Shown here: positions 6,631 through 11,985 of the stretch, piece after piece
Position numbering within the stretch: position 1 is the stretch's first letter
Layout: each line of letters begins with the position of its first letter
DNA from: an uncultured Solirubrobacterales bacterium
GTDB taxonomy: Bacteria; Actinomycetota; Thermoleophilia; Solirubrobacterales; Solirubrobacteraceae
Length of the DNA: 11,985 nucleotides
Assembly: GCA_903830015.1 (NCBI GenBank)
Contig: CAIKSH010000094.1
Location: 1 to 11,985 of the forward strand
Direction of reading: 5' to 3'
Program-made: the position numbers and the translations under genes
Notes under the pieces: model-generated
Told to the model about the DNA's origin: nothing
Databases searched by the model: none
Seen by the model: the letters and a program-made list of their open reading frames with translations, nothing else

Positions 6631-7307
6631 TGCCGGCGGGTGAGGCCGCGGCCCGCTACGTCGCGATCATCACCGACGGAAACGGCCGCTGGGCCGCCGA
6701 GCGCGGCCTGCCGGTGGTCGAGGGCCACCGCGCCGGGGCCGACACCGTGAAGGCGCGGCTGCGTGATGCCGTCGAACTGGGGATTCGGGAGCTGACCGTC
6801 TACTCGTTCTCAACCGAGAACTGGGGACGGCCTCCCGAGGAGGTCGCTGCGCTGATGGAGATGTTTGCCGAGCGGATCCGCACCGAGACCCCCGAGCTCG
6901 AGGAGGAGGGCGTGCGGATGCGGTTCGTCGGGCGCCGCGACCGAGTCTCCCCGGCGCTGGTCGAGGCTATGGAGGGCGCAGAGGCCCAGACCGCTTCCGG
7001 AGACCGGCTCACGCTGTTCATCGCTTTCGATTACGGCGGGCGCAACGAGATCATCGACGCGGCCCGCAGGTACGAGGGTGGCGGCGAAGACGCCTTCCAG
7101 GAGCTCTTGTACGCACCGGAGATGCATGACCCGGACCTCCTGATCCGGACCAGCGGCGAGATGCGGCTCTCCAACTACCTCCTCTGGCAGTGCGCCTACT
7201 CCGAGCTTGTCTTCCGGGACGAGTACTGGCCCGATTTCGACCGGGCCGCGCTGGAGGAATGCCTGGCCGAGTTCGCCTCCCGCCAGCGACGTTACGGTGG
7301 TCGGTGA
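6630..7307 (+). CDS. uppS: Isoprenyl transferase (undecaprenyl diphosphate synthase family)
   Basis: cis-Prenyltransferase that elongates an allylic diphosphate with isopentenyl diphosphate. The usual product is undecaprenyl diphosphate, the lipid carrier for wall synthesis. The active-site block is VAIITDGNGRWA (11-22) with catalytic D16; most homologues read IIMDGN. Other blocks are GHRAGADTVK (32-41), LTVYSFSTENW (55-65), FDYGGRNEI (133-141) and PDLLIRTSGEMRLSNYLLWQ (168-187). At 225 residues it is shorter than the usual 240-260, and the missing stretch lies between GGRNEI and HDPDLLIRT. The start uses GGAGG at 6621-6625 and shares one base with the frr stop. It sits before cdsA and dxr, a common bacterial arrangement. 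Product chain length cannot be read from sequence, and actinobacteria can carry several homologues. Confidence 0.92.
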   Translation: MPAGEAAARYVAIITDGNGRWAAERGLPVVEGHRAGADTVKARLRDAVELGIRELTVYSFSTENWGRPPEEVAALMEMFAERIRTETPELEEEGVRMRFVGRRDRVSPALVEAMEGAEAQTASGDRLTLFIAFDYGGRNEIIDAARRYEGGGEDAFQELLYAPEMHDPDLLIRTSGEMRLSNYLLWQCAYSELVFRDEYWPDFDRAALEECLAEFASRQRRYGGR

Positions 7308-8194
7308 TGGACGAGACCCAGGTGGCACCGGTGGTCGAGGAGACCCGCAAGGGCCGGCGGGGCCGCATGTTCGGCGCCCGTCGCGGCACGGCAGGGCTTA
7401 AGAACCGCAGCTCCGACCTGGCCGCACGCGTCCTGGTGGCGGTGCCGCTCGTCGTCCTGGCCGTGGTCCTGGTCGCGGCCGGGGGATGGGTCTTCGCCGC
7501 CGGCCTGCTCGTGCTGGGCATCATGGCCCTGCGCGAGCTGTTCTCCATGTTCCCCCGCTGGGCGGTGCCGGTCTTCGCCGTCTTCTTCGCCTTCCTGCTG
7601 ATGATCGTCGCCGCCCGCACCGGGGGCCCGCCACGACTGCTCCTGGCCACCGTCGTGGCCCTGCCGGTGGTGTTTATCGGCGGCCTTCTTGCGCCCCGCC
7701 GCTCCGACGTCCGGGGGCTGGCCCTGGGCATGCTTGGCCTGGCGTGGATCGGGCTGGCGCTCTCCCACGCGGTGATGCTCAGGGACCTCGAGCACGGAGC
7801 GGCGATCCTCGTCCTCGTCCTCGTCGCGACCTTCATCGGCGATACGGGCGCCTACTTTGGCGGCCGCGCCTTCGGGCGGCGCAAGCTGGCGCCGGCCCTC
7901 TCCCCGGCCAAGACCTGGGAGGGCCTGGTGATCGGCATTCTCGCGGGCACGCTCGCCGGCTGGTTCGTCGGCCTCTACCTCGACTGGCTGACCGGCCTGC
8001 AGGCCCTGCTGCTCGGATTTGCCGCCGCGCTGATCGCGCCGCTCGGCGATCTCTTCGAGAGTGCGCTCAAGCGCGAGGCCGACGCCAAGGACTCCGGCAG
8101 CGTCTTCGGCGCCCACGGAGGGGTCCTGGACCGCCTTGACGCTGCCCTCTTTGCCGTGGTCGTCGGCTTCTACGTCTGGCAGGCGATGCTGTGA
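7307..8194 (+). CDS. cdsA: Phosphatidate cytidylyltransferase (CDP-diacylglycerol synthase)
   Basis: Integral membrane enzyme converting phosphatidic acid and CTP to CDP-diacylglycerol, the branch point of phospholipid synthesis. At 295 residues it has a basic cytoplasmic N-terminus (1-40, with KGRRGR and RR clusters) and about seven to eight hydrophobic segments from residue 41 onward. GDTGAYFGGRAFGRRKLAP (179-197) with SPAKTWEG (199-206), and the C-terminal signature around GDLFESALKR (247-256), AKDSG (260-264) and HGGVLDRLDA (270-279), carry the metal- and CTP-binding acidic residues. The usual PGHGG reads GAHGG here. The start at 7307 shares one base with the uppS stop, and GGTGG at 7296-7300 is a fair ribosome site. 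A longer open frame upstream lies inside uppS and is not coding. Confidence 0.93.
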   Translation: MDETQVAPVVEETRKGRRGRMFGARRGTAGLKNRSSDLAARVLVAVPLVVLAVVLVAAGGWVFAAGLLVLGIMALRELFSMFPRWAVPVFAVFFAFLLMIVAARTGGPPRLLLATVVALPVVFIGGLLAPRRSDVRGLALGMLGLAWIGLALSHAVMLRDLEHGAAILVLVLVATFIGDTGAYFGGRAFGRRKLAPALSPAKTWEGLVIGILAGTLAGWFVGLYLDWLTGLQALLLGFAAALIAPLGDLFESALKREADAKDSGSVFGAHGGVLDRLDAALFAVVVGFYVWQAML

Positions 8195-8215
8195 GCGGCC
8201 GCGCGGGAGGCTGAG

Positions 8216-9367
8216 GTGGCCAGGCGGATAGCCGTTCTAGGGGCGACCGGCTCGATCGGCACCCAGGCGCTGGAGGTGGCGGCCGGAAACCCCGACCTCG
8301 AGGTCGTGGGACTGTCGGCCGGACGCCGCTGGCCCGAGCTTGTCGCCCAGGCGCAGGCCTCGGGCGCCCGGCGAATAGCGCTGGCCGATGCCGCCAGCGC
8401 GGCCGCGGCCCGCGAGGCGTGGGACGGCGAGGTTCTCGAGGGTCCGGAAGGCCTCACCGAGCTCATTGCCGGGTCCGGTGCCGACACGGTGCTCAACGCG
8501 CTGGTCGGATCGGCCGGGCTCGGCCCGACGATCACCACGCTCGCCGAGGGGATCGACCTGGCCCTGGCCAACAAGGAGTCGCTTGTCGTCGGCGGAGAGC
8601 TGGTCATGAGCCTGGCCGAGGGCACCGGCGCGAAGCTGGTTCCGGTCGATTCCGAGCATTCGGCGCTGCTTCAGCTCGTAGAGGCCGAGCAGGGCCAGAG
8701 ACCGGGGAGCATCGACCGGATGGTCCTGACCGCCTCCGGCGGGCCGTTTCGGGGGCGCAGCCGGGAGGAGCTTGAGGAGGTAACCGTCGAAGAGGCCCTG
8801 CGCCATCCAACCTGGGAGATGGGGGGCAAGATCACCATCGACTCGGCCACCCTGATGAACAAGGGGCTTGAGCTGATCGAGGCCCACCACCTCTTCTCGA
8901 TGCCCTACGAGAGGCTCGACGTGGTCGTCCACCCCCAGTCGATCGTCCACTCGTACGTGACCCTCGCTGACGGGGCGGTGCTCGCGCACCTGGGGCATCC
9001 CGACATGAAGGTCCCGATCGCCTACGCCCTCGGCTGGCCGGAGCGTTCGCTGCCCGGGCACCGGCCGCTCGACCTGGCCGAGGTGGGGAGCCTGGAGTTC
9101 GAGCCGGTCGACGGCGAGGCGTTCCCCGCCCTGGCCATCGCCCGGGAGGCCGGCAGGGAGGGGGGTACGGCTCCCTGCATCATGAACGCCGCCAACGAGG
9201 TGGCGGTCGCCGCCTTCCTGGACGGGCAGCTGGGTTTCAACGCCATCAGCGAGCTCGTCGCGCGGGTTCTTGACGAGGTTGATGCCGGGCCGGCCGCTTC
9301 CTTTGAGGTGCTCGTCGAGGCCGACGGCCGGGCCCGCGCCGCTGCCGAGCAGGTACTGGCCGGCTGA
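8216..9367 (+). CDS. dxr: 1-deoxy-D-xylulose 5-phosphate reductoisomerase
   Basis: Dxr converts 1-deoxy-D-xylulose 5-phosphate to 2-C-methyl-D-erythritol 4-phosphate with NADPH and a divalent metal, the committed step of the MEP isoprenoid pathway. At 383 residues it is full length. The NADPH-binding loop is VLGATGSIG (7-15). ANKESLV (118-124), PVDSEHSA (143-150, with metal ligands D145 and E147), LTASGGPFRG (171-180), HPTWEMGGKI (197-206), MNKGLELIEAHHLF (214-227) and HPQSIVHS (239-246) are all intact. The start is GTG, with GGGAGG at 8205-8210 five bases upstream, 21 bases after cdsA. The operon thus links isoprenoid supply (dxr) with carrier-lipid synthesis (uppS). The MEP route implies possible fosmidomycin sensitivity, as for the family generally. 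Confidence 0.97.
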   Translation: MARRIAVLGATGSIGTQALEVAAGNPDLEVVGLSAGRRWPELVAQAQASGARRIALADAASAAAAREAWDGEVLEGPEGLTELIAGSGADTVLNALVGSAGLGPTITTLAEGIDLALANKESLVVGGELVMSLAEGTGAKLVPVDSEHSALLQLVEAEQGQRPGSIDRMVLTASGGPFRGRSREELEEVTVEEALRHPTWEMGGKITIDSATLMNKGLELIEAHHLFSMPYERLDVVVHPQSIVHSYVTLADGAVLAHLGHPDMKVPIAYALGWPERSLPGHRPLDLAEVGSLEFEPVDGEAFPALAIAREAGREGGTAPCIMNAANEVAVAAFLDGQLGFNAISELVARVLDEVDAGPAASFEVLVEADGRARAAAEQVLAG

Positions 9368-9377
9368 CGCCGGCCGG
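9356..9377 (+). terminator. GC-rich hairpin over the dxr stop codon (possible U-less terminator)
   Basis: CTGGCCGGC (9356-9364) can pair with GCCGGCCGG (9369-9377) through 9 pairs, one of them G-U. The four-base loop TGAC contains the dxr stop TGA. No T-run follows, so it is not a canonical intrinsic terminator. A new -10 box begins 5 bases later, consistent with a transcription-unit boundary. Confidence 0.4.
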
Positions 9378-9381
9378 CTCC

Positions 9382-9387
9382 TAGACT
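9382..9387 (+). promoter_or_regulatory. -10 box of a probable leaderless promoter for rseP
   Basis: TAGACT ends 8 bases before the rseP ATG. The 8-mer CTAGACTG is identical to that upstream of rpsB. There is no Shine-Dalgarno between the box and the ATG, so the transcript is probably leaderless or nearly so. No clear -35 box is seen. Confidence 0.55.
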
Positions 9388-9395
9388 GGACCGGG

Positions 9396-10472
9396 ATGAG
9401 TTATCTGCTCGCCTTCCTCGGCTTCTCGGCGCTGATCTGGCTCCATGAGCTCGGCCACTACTGGGCCGCGCGGCGCGTCGGGATGAAGGTGGAGCGCTTC
9501 TCGCTCTTCTTCCCGCCGCACATCTGGAAGCGCAAGCGCGGGGAGACCGAGTACGCCATCGGGCTGATCCCGCTGGGCGGGTACGTGAAGATCATGGGAA
9601 TGAGCCCGCGGGAGGAGATCCCCCCGGGCGAGGAGGCGCGCTCCTACTCGAACATGCCGGTCGGCAAGCGGATCTTCGTGATCGCCGCCGGCCCGGCGAT
9701 GAACGTGCTCGTGGCCTTCGTCATCCTCTTCGGCCTCTACGTGGTGCTCGGGACCAGCACCTCCACAACCCGGGTCGACCGTCTCGAGCCGGGTTCGGCG
9801 GCCGCCTCGGTCCTGCGTCCCGGAGACCGGCTGGTTGCCGTCGACGGCGTCCGCGGGGACGCCAGGGCATTGGGCCAGCAGATCGCCACCCACCGCTGCG
9901 CCGGAACCCCGTCGGACGGCTGTCTGGCGACCCGGCCCGTGAAGCTGACCGTCATCCGTAACGGCAGCGAGCAGGTGATCGTGGCCCGGCCGCGCTACGA
10001 CGCCGAGGTCAAGCGGACCCGGCTCGGGTTCAGCTTCGCGAGCGAGAACAACCCGGTGGGCCCGGTGGATGCCGTAGGCAAGAGCGGAGCGGCCATGTGG
10101 CGGGTCTCGACGGCTACGGCCGACGCCCTGACGAGCCTGGTCTACGACCCCAAGGCGCGGGAGGAGATATCGGGCGTGGTCGGCTCCTACGAGGTCACCC
10201 GCCAGTCGTTCGAATTCGACTGGGCCCAGGCGCTCAACGTGCTGGCCATCATCTCTCTCTCGCTGGCCCTCGTGAACCTCTTTCCCTTCCTGCCGCTCGA
10301 CGGTGGCCATATCTTCTGGGCCCTGGTCGAGAAGGTGAGGGGGCGCCCGGTGGCCTACTCGGTGATGGAGCGGGCGAGCGTCGTGGGCTTCGTGCTGGTG
10401 CTGATGCTCTTTGCCGTCGGGCTGTCCAACGACATCGGGCGCCTGCAGGGCGAAGGGTTCGGAATCCGCTAG
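9396..10472 (+). CDS. rseP: Site-2 membrane metalloprotease RseP/RasP family
   Basis: Intramembrane zinc protease (peptidase family M50B) that cleaves membrane anchors of anti-sigma factors and remnant signal peptides. The zinc site is HELGH (17-21) in the first membrane helix, with the third ligand in LDGGH (301-305). GPAMNVLVAF (99-108) marks the second helix. A single PDZ-like domain covers about 125-205, against two in E. coli RseP. Two further hydrophobic segments lie near 278-298 and 325-345. Inside the PDZ region, C168 and C176 flank an eight-residue step that could form an extracytoplasmic disulfide. At 358 residues the length is typical of single-PDZ members. The start was chosen at 9396 because the upstream part of the open frame overlaps dxr and HELGH belongs near the N-terminus. 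Its stop lies in a terminator loop. Confidence 0.93.
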   Translation: MSYLLAFLGFSALIWLHELGHYWAARRVGMKVERFSLFFPPHIWKRKRGETEYAIGLIPLGGYVKIMGMSPREEIPPGEEARSYSNMPVGKRIFVIAAGPAMNVLVAFVILFGLYVVLGTSTSTTRVDRLEPGSAAASVLRPGDRLVAVDGVRGDARALGQQIATHRCAGTPSDGCLATRPVKLTVIRNGSEQVIVARPRYDAEVKRTRLGFSFASENNPVGPVDAVGKSGAAMWRVSTATADALTSLVYDPKAREEISGVVGSYEVTRQSFEFDWAQALNVLAIISLSLALVNLFPFLPLDGGHIFWALVEKVRGRPVAYSVMERASVVGFVLVLMLFAVGLSNDIGRLQGEGFGIR

Positions 10473-10484
10473 GTGCGGATTTTT
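10463..10484 (+). terminator. Intrinsic terminator overlapping the 3' end of rseP
   Basis: AATCCGC (10463-10469) pairs perfectly with GCGGATT (10475-10481) around a five-base loop (10470-10474). The stem runs into five T residues (10480-10484). The loop contains the rseP stop codon TAG (10470-10472), so the terminator overlaps the last codons. This is the clearest Rho-independent terminator in the window and separates rseP from the acyl-CoA ligase gene. Confidence 0.65.
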
Positions 10485-10495
10485 CGCTGGCTCGG

Positions 10496-10501
10496 TAGAT
10501 T
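10496..10501 (+). promoter_or_regulatory. -10 box for the acyl-CoA ligase gene
   Basis: TAGATT lies just after the rseP terminator. A start near 10508 gives a short leader of about 27 bases carrying GGGAG (10522-10526), 8 bases before the ATG. Unlike the sepF, proC and rseP promoters, this one serves a leadered mRNA. Confidence 0.45.
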
Positions 10502-10534
10502 TCCCGTCAACGTCACCGACCGGGAGCACCGACC

Positions 10535-11985
10535 ATGAGCACCGACGCCAAGCAGGCCAAGACCGTTGCCGAGGCCGTTCGCCTGACCGCCGCCAGCCAT
10601 CCCGACGAGGTCTGGGTAAAGACCCGCGACGGATCCTCCTCGTTCACGTGGGCCGAGGGCCTCGACCAGATCGACCGGATCGCCGGGGGAATGCGCCAGC
10701 TCGGCGTGGGTCGCGGCGACACGGTCGGGATCATGCTGATCAACCGGCCCGAGTTCCATCCCATCGACATCGGCGTCGTCACCGCCGGGGGAACGCCCTT
10801 CTCGATCTACCAGACCTACACCGCCGAGCAGATCGAGTACCTGCTCCGGGACGCCGGCTCGAAGGTCGTGGTGACCGAGCAGGCCTTCCTGCCGGTGATC
10901 CAGGAAGCCTGCGCCAGCGTGGACGATCCGCCGAAGGTTGTCCTGATCGACCCGCCCGACGGCGGGGCACCGGAAGGCGTGGTCACCCTCGACGAGCTCG
11001 AGGCCATGGACCCCGACTTCGACGGCGCGGCCGCGGCCGCCGAGGTCACCCCCGAGGACGTCCTCACCCTGATCTACACGAGCGGCACCACCGGGCCGCC
11101 CAAGGGCGTCCAGCTCTCCCACGAGAACCTGCTCACGATGGTGGCCTCGACCGACGACATCGTCAACTTCCCGCCGCGCTCGCGGGTGATCAGCTGGCTT
11201 CCCGCCGCACACATCGCCGAGCGGGGCGCCCATCACTACCTGCCGATCATCTTCGGCTTCGAGGTAACGACGGTCGACGACCCCCGCAGCGTGATCCAGG
11301 TGCTTCCGGAGGTAAACCCGCAGTGGTTCTTCGCGGTGCCCCGGATCTGGGAGAAGCTCAAGGCCGGCCTGGAGGGAATGCTCGCCTCCCAGGAGGGAGA
11401 GGCCAAGGAGCAGCTGGAGACGGCGATCGCCGACGCGACCGAGAAGGTGCGCCTGGAGCAGGCCGGCGAAGAGGTTCCGGCCGACCTGGCTGAGCGCGTG
11501 GCCGAGGCCGACGAGAAGTACTTCTCCGCCCTGCGCAAGACGCTCGGCCTCGACGAGGTGGTGACGATTAACGTCGGCGCCGCCCCGACCCCGGTCGAGG
11601 TGCTCGAGTTCTTCCACGCGATTGGCCTGCCGCTCGCCGAGCTGTGGGGCATGTCGGAGACCAGCGGCGTGGGAACGGTCAACCCGCCCGAGAAGGTCAA
11701 GCTCGGGACGGTCGGCCCCCCGCTACCCGGAGTGGAGCTCAAGCTCGCCGACGACGGCGAGCTGCTCGTCCGCGGTGGGCTGGTGATGATCGGCTACCGC
11801 AACATGCCGGAGGCCACCGCGGAGACGATCGACCCCGAAGGCTGGCTGCATACCGGCGATATCGCGGAGATCGACGAGGACGGCTACGTGAAGATCGTCG
11901 ACCGCAAGAAGGAGCTGATCATCAACGCGGCCGGCAAGAACATGTCGCCGGCCAATATCGAGGCCGAGATCAAGAGCGCCTCGCC
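10535..11985 (+). CDS. Long-chain fatty acid--CoA ligase (AMP-forming), 3' end cut by window
   Basis: AMP-forming acyl-CoA synthetase of the ANL superfamily: fatty acid + ATP gives an acyl-adenylate, then acyl-CoA. The frame is open for 483 codons and runs off the right edge. The P-loop is YTSGTTGPPKG (181-191). WLPAAHIAER (221-230) and AVPRIWEKLKAGLEGML (267-283) are typical of the long-chain (FACL/FadD15-like) subgroup, as is the charged helical insert at about 285-335. WGMSET (371-376), GWLHTGD (436-442) and DRKKELIINAAGKNMSP (456-472) complete the adenylation core and hinge. The catalytic lysine of the C-terminal lid (A10 motif) lies beyond the window. The start has GGGAG at 10522-10526. 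It has its own promoter after the rseP terminator and is not part of the preceding operon. Chain-length preference is inferred from subgroup motifs only. Confidence 0.9.
   Translation, partial: MSTDAKQAKTVAEAVRLTAASHPDEVWVKTRDGSSSFTWAEGLDQIDRIAGGMRQLGVGRGDTVGIMLINRPEFHPIDIGVVTAGGTPFSIYQTYTAEQIEYLLRDAGSKVVVTEQAFLPVIQEACASVDDPPKVVLIDPPDGGAPEGVVTLDELEAMDPDFDGAAAAAEVTPEDVLTLIYTSGTTGPPKGVQLSHENLLTMVASTDDIVNFPPRSRVISWLPAAHIAERGAHHYLPIIFGFEVTTVDDPRSVIQVLPEVNPQWFFAVPRIWEKLKAGLEGMLASQEGEAKEQLETAIADATEKVRLEQAGEEVPADLAERVAEADEKYFSALRKTLGLDEVVTINVGAAPTPVEVLEFFHAIGLPLAELWGMSETSGVGTVNPPEKVKLGTVGPPLPGVELKLADDGELLVRGGLVMIGYRNMPEATAETIDPEGWLHTGDIAEIDEDGYVKIVDRKKELIINAAGKNMSPANIEAEIKSAS

Noticed and set aside
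8195..8202. GCGGCCGC palindrome between cdsA and dxr
   Set aside because: An 8-base GC palindrome is common by chance here and has no further structure around it.
9381..10529. 382-codon open frame on the minus strand across rseP
   Set aside because: It mirrors rseP codon bias, is rich in His, Arg, Asp and Gly without motifs, and would contradict the promoter and terminator on the + strand.
10469..11617. 382-codon open frame on the minus strand opposite the acyl-CoA ligase
   Set aside because: The + strand frame carries all adenylation motifs; the antisense product has no recognisable domain.
1..11985. CRISPR arrays, insertion sequences, phage genes, tRNAs or defence islands
   Set aside because: No repeat-spacer pattern, transposase motif, terminal inverted repeats or cloverleaf sequence was seen; gaps between genes are all short.

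Overview
The window is a dense, GC-rich stretch of bacterial chromosome with every gene on the + strand. It carries conserved housekeeping genes for cell division, lipoprotein maturation, translation, isoprenoid and phospholipid synthesis and membrane proteolysis, and ends inside an acyl-CoA ligase gene. The gene set suggests a member of the Actinomycetota: SepF with an actinobacterial-style GFFxQS end, the yggS-sepF-yggT-lspA-rluD order, and starts that look leaderless. Family-level details (an IITDGNGRWA motif in the prenyl transferase, a short EF-Ts, a Cys-pair loop in the RseP PDZ region) make a deep branch such as Thermoleophilia my best guess. That placement is inference, not proof.

Layout. 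(1) 6-623: PLP-homeostasis protein YggS, the tail of a division-cluster transcript that enters from the left. (2) 681-1193: sepF, with its own -10 box and no Shine-Dalgarno. (3) 1238-3690: proC-yggT-lspA-rluD, joined by 4-, 4- and 11-nt overlaps, also starting at a leaderless-looking promoter. (4) 3694-9367: a -10 box and a roughly 110-nt structured leader, then rpsB-tsf-pyrH-frr-uppS-cdsA-dxr with overlaps or gaps of a few bases. (5) 9396-10472: rseP with its own leaderless-looking promoter, closed by an intrinsic terminator that contains its stop codon. (6) 10496 to the right edge: a separate unit for a long-chain acyl-CoA synthetase, cut by the window end.

How the genes work together. S2, EF-Ts and RRF act in translation and RluD modifies 23S rRNA. 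PyrH makes UDP for nucleotide and wall precursors. Dxr feeds the MEP pathway, UppS elongates its products to the undecaprenyl carrier lipid, and CdsA makes CDP-diacylglycerol. LspA and RseP are membrane proteases, and SepF and YggT act at or near the division membrane. The acyl-CoA ligase activates fatty acids.

I see no mobile element, CRISPR array, tRNA, rRNA or defence system. No intergenic gap exceeds about 130 bases. The most interesting signals are regulatory: a repeated -10 box 8-9 bases before start codons that lack a Shine-Dalgarno, hairpins with the stop codon in the loop at unit boundaries, and a structured rpsB leader that shifts the likely rpsB start to a GTG at 3818. I found no convincing undescribed multi-gene system.
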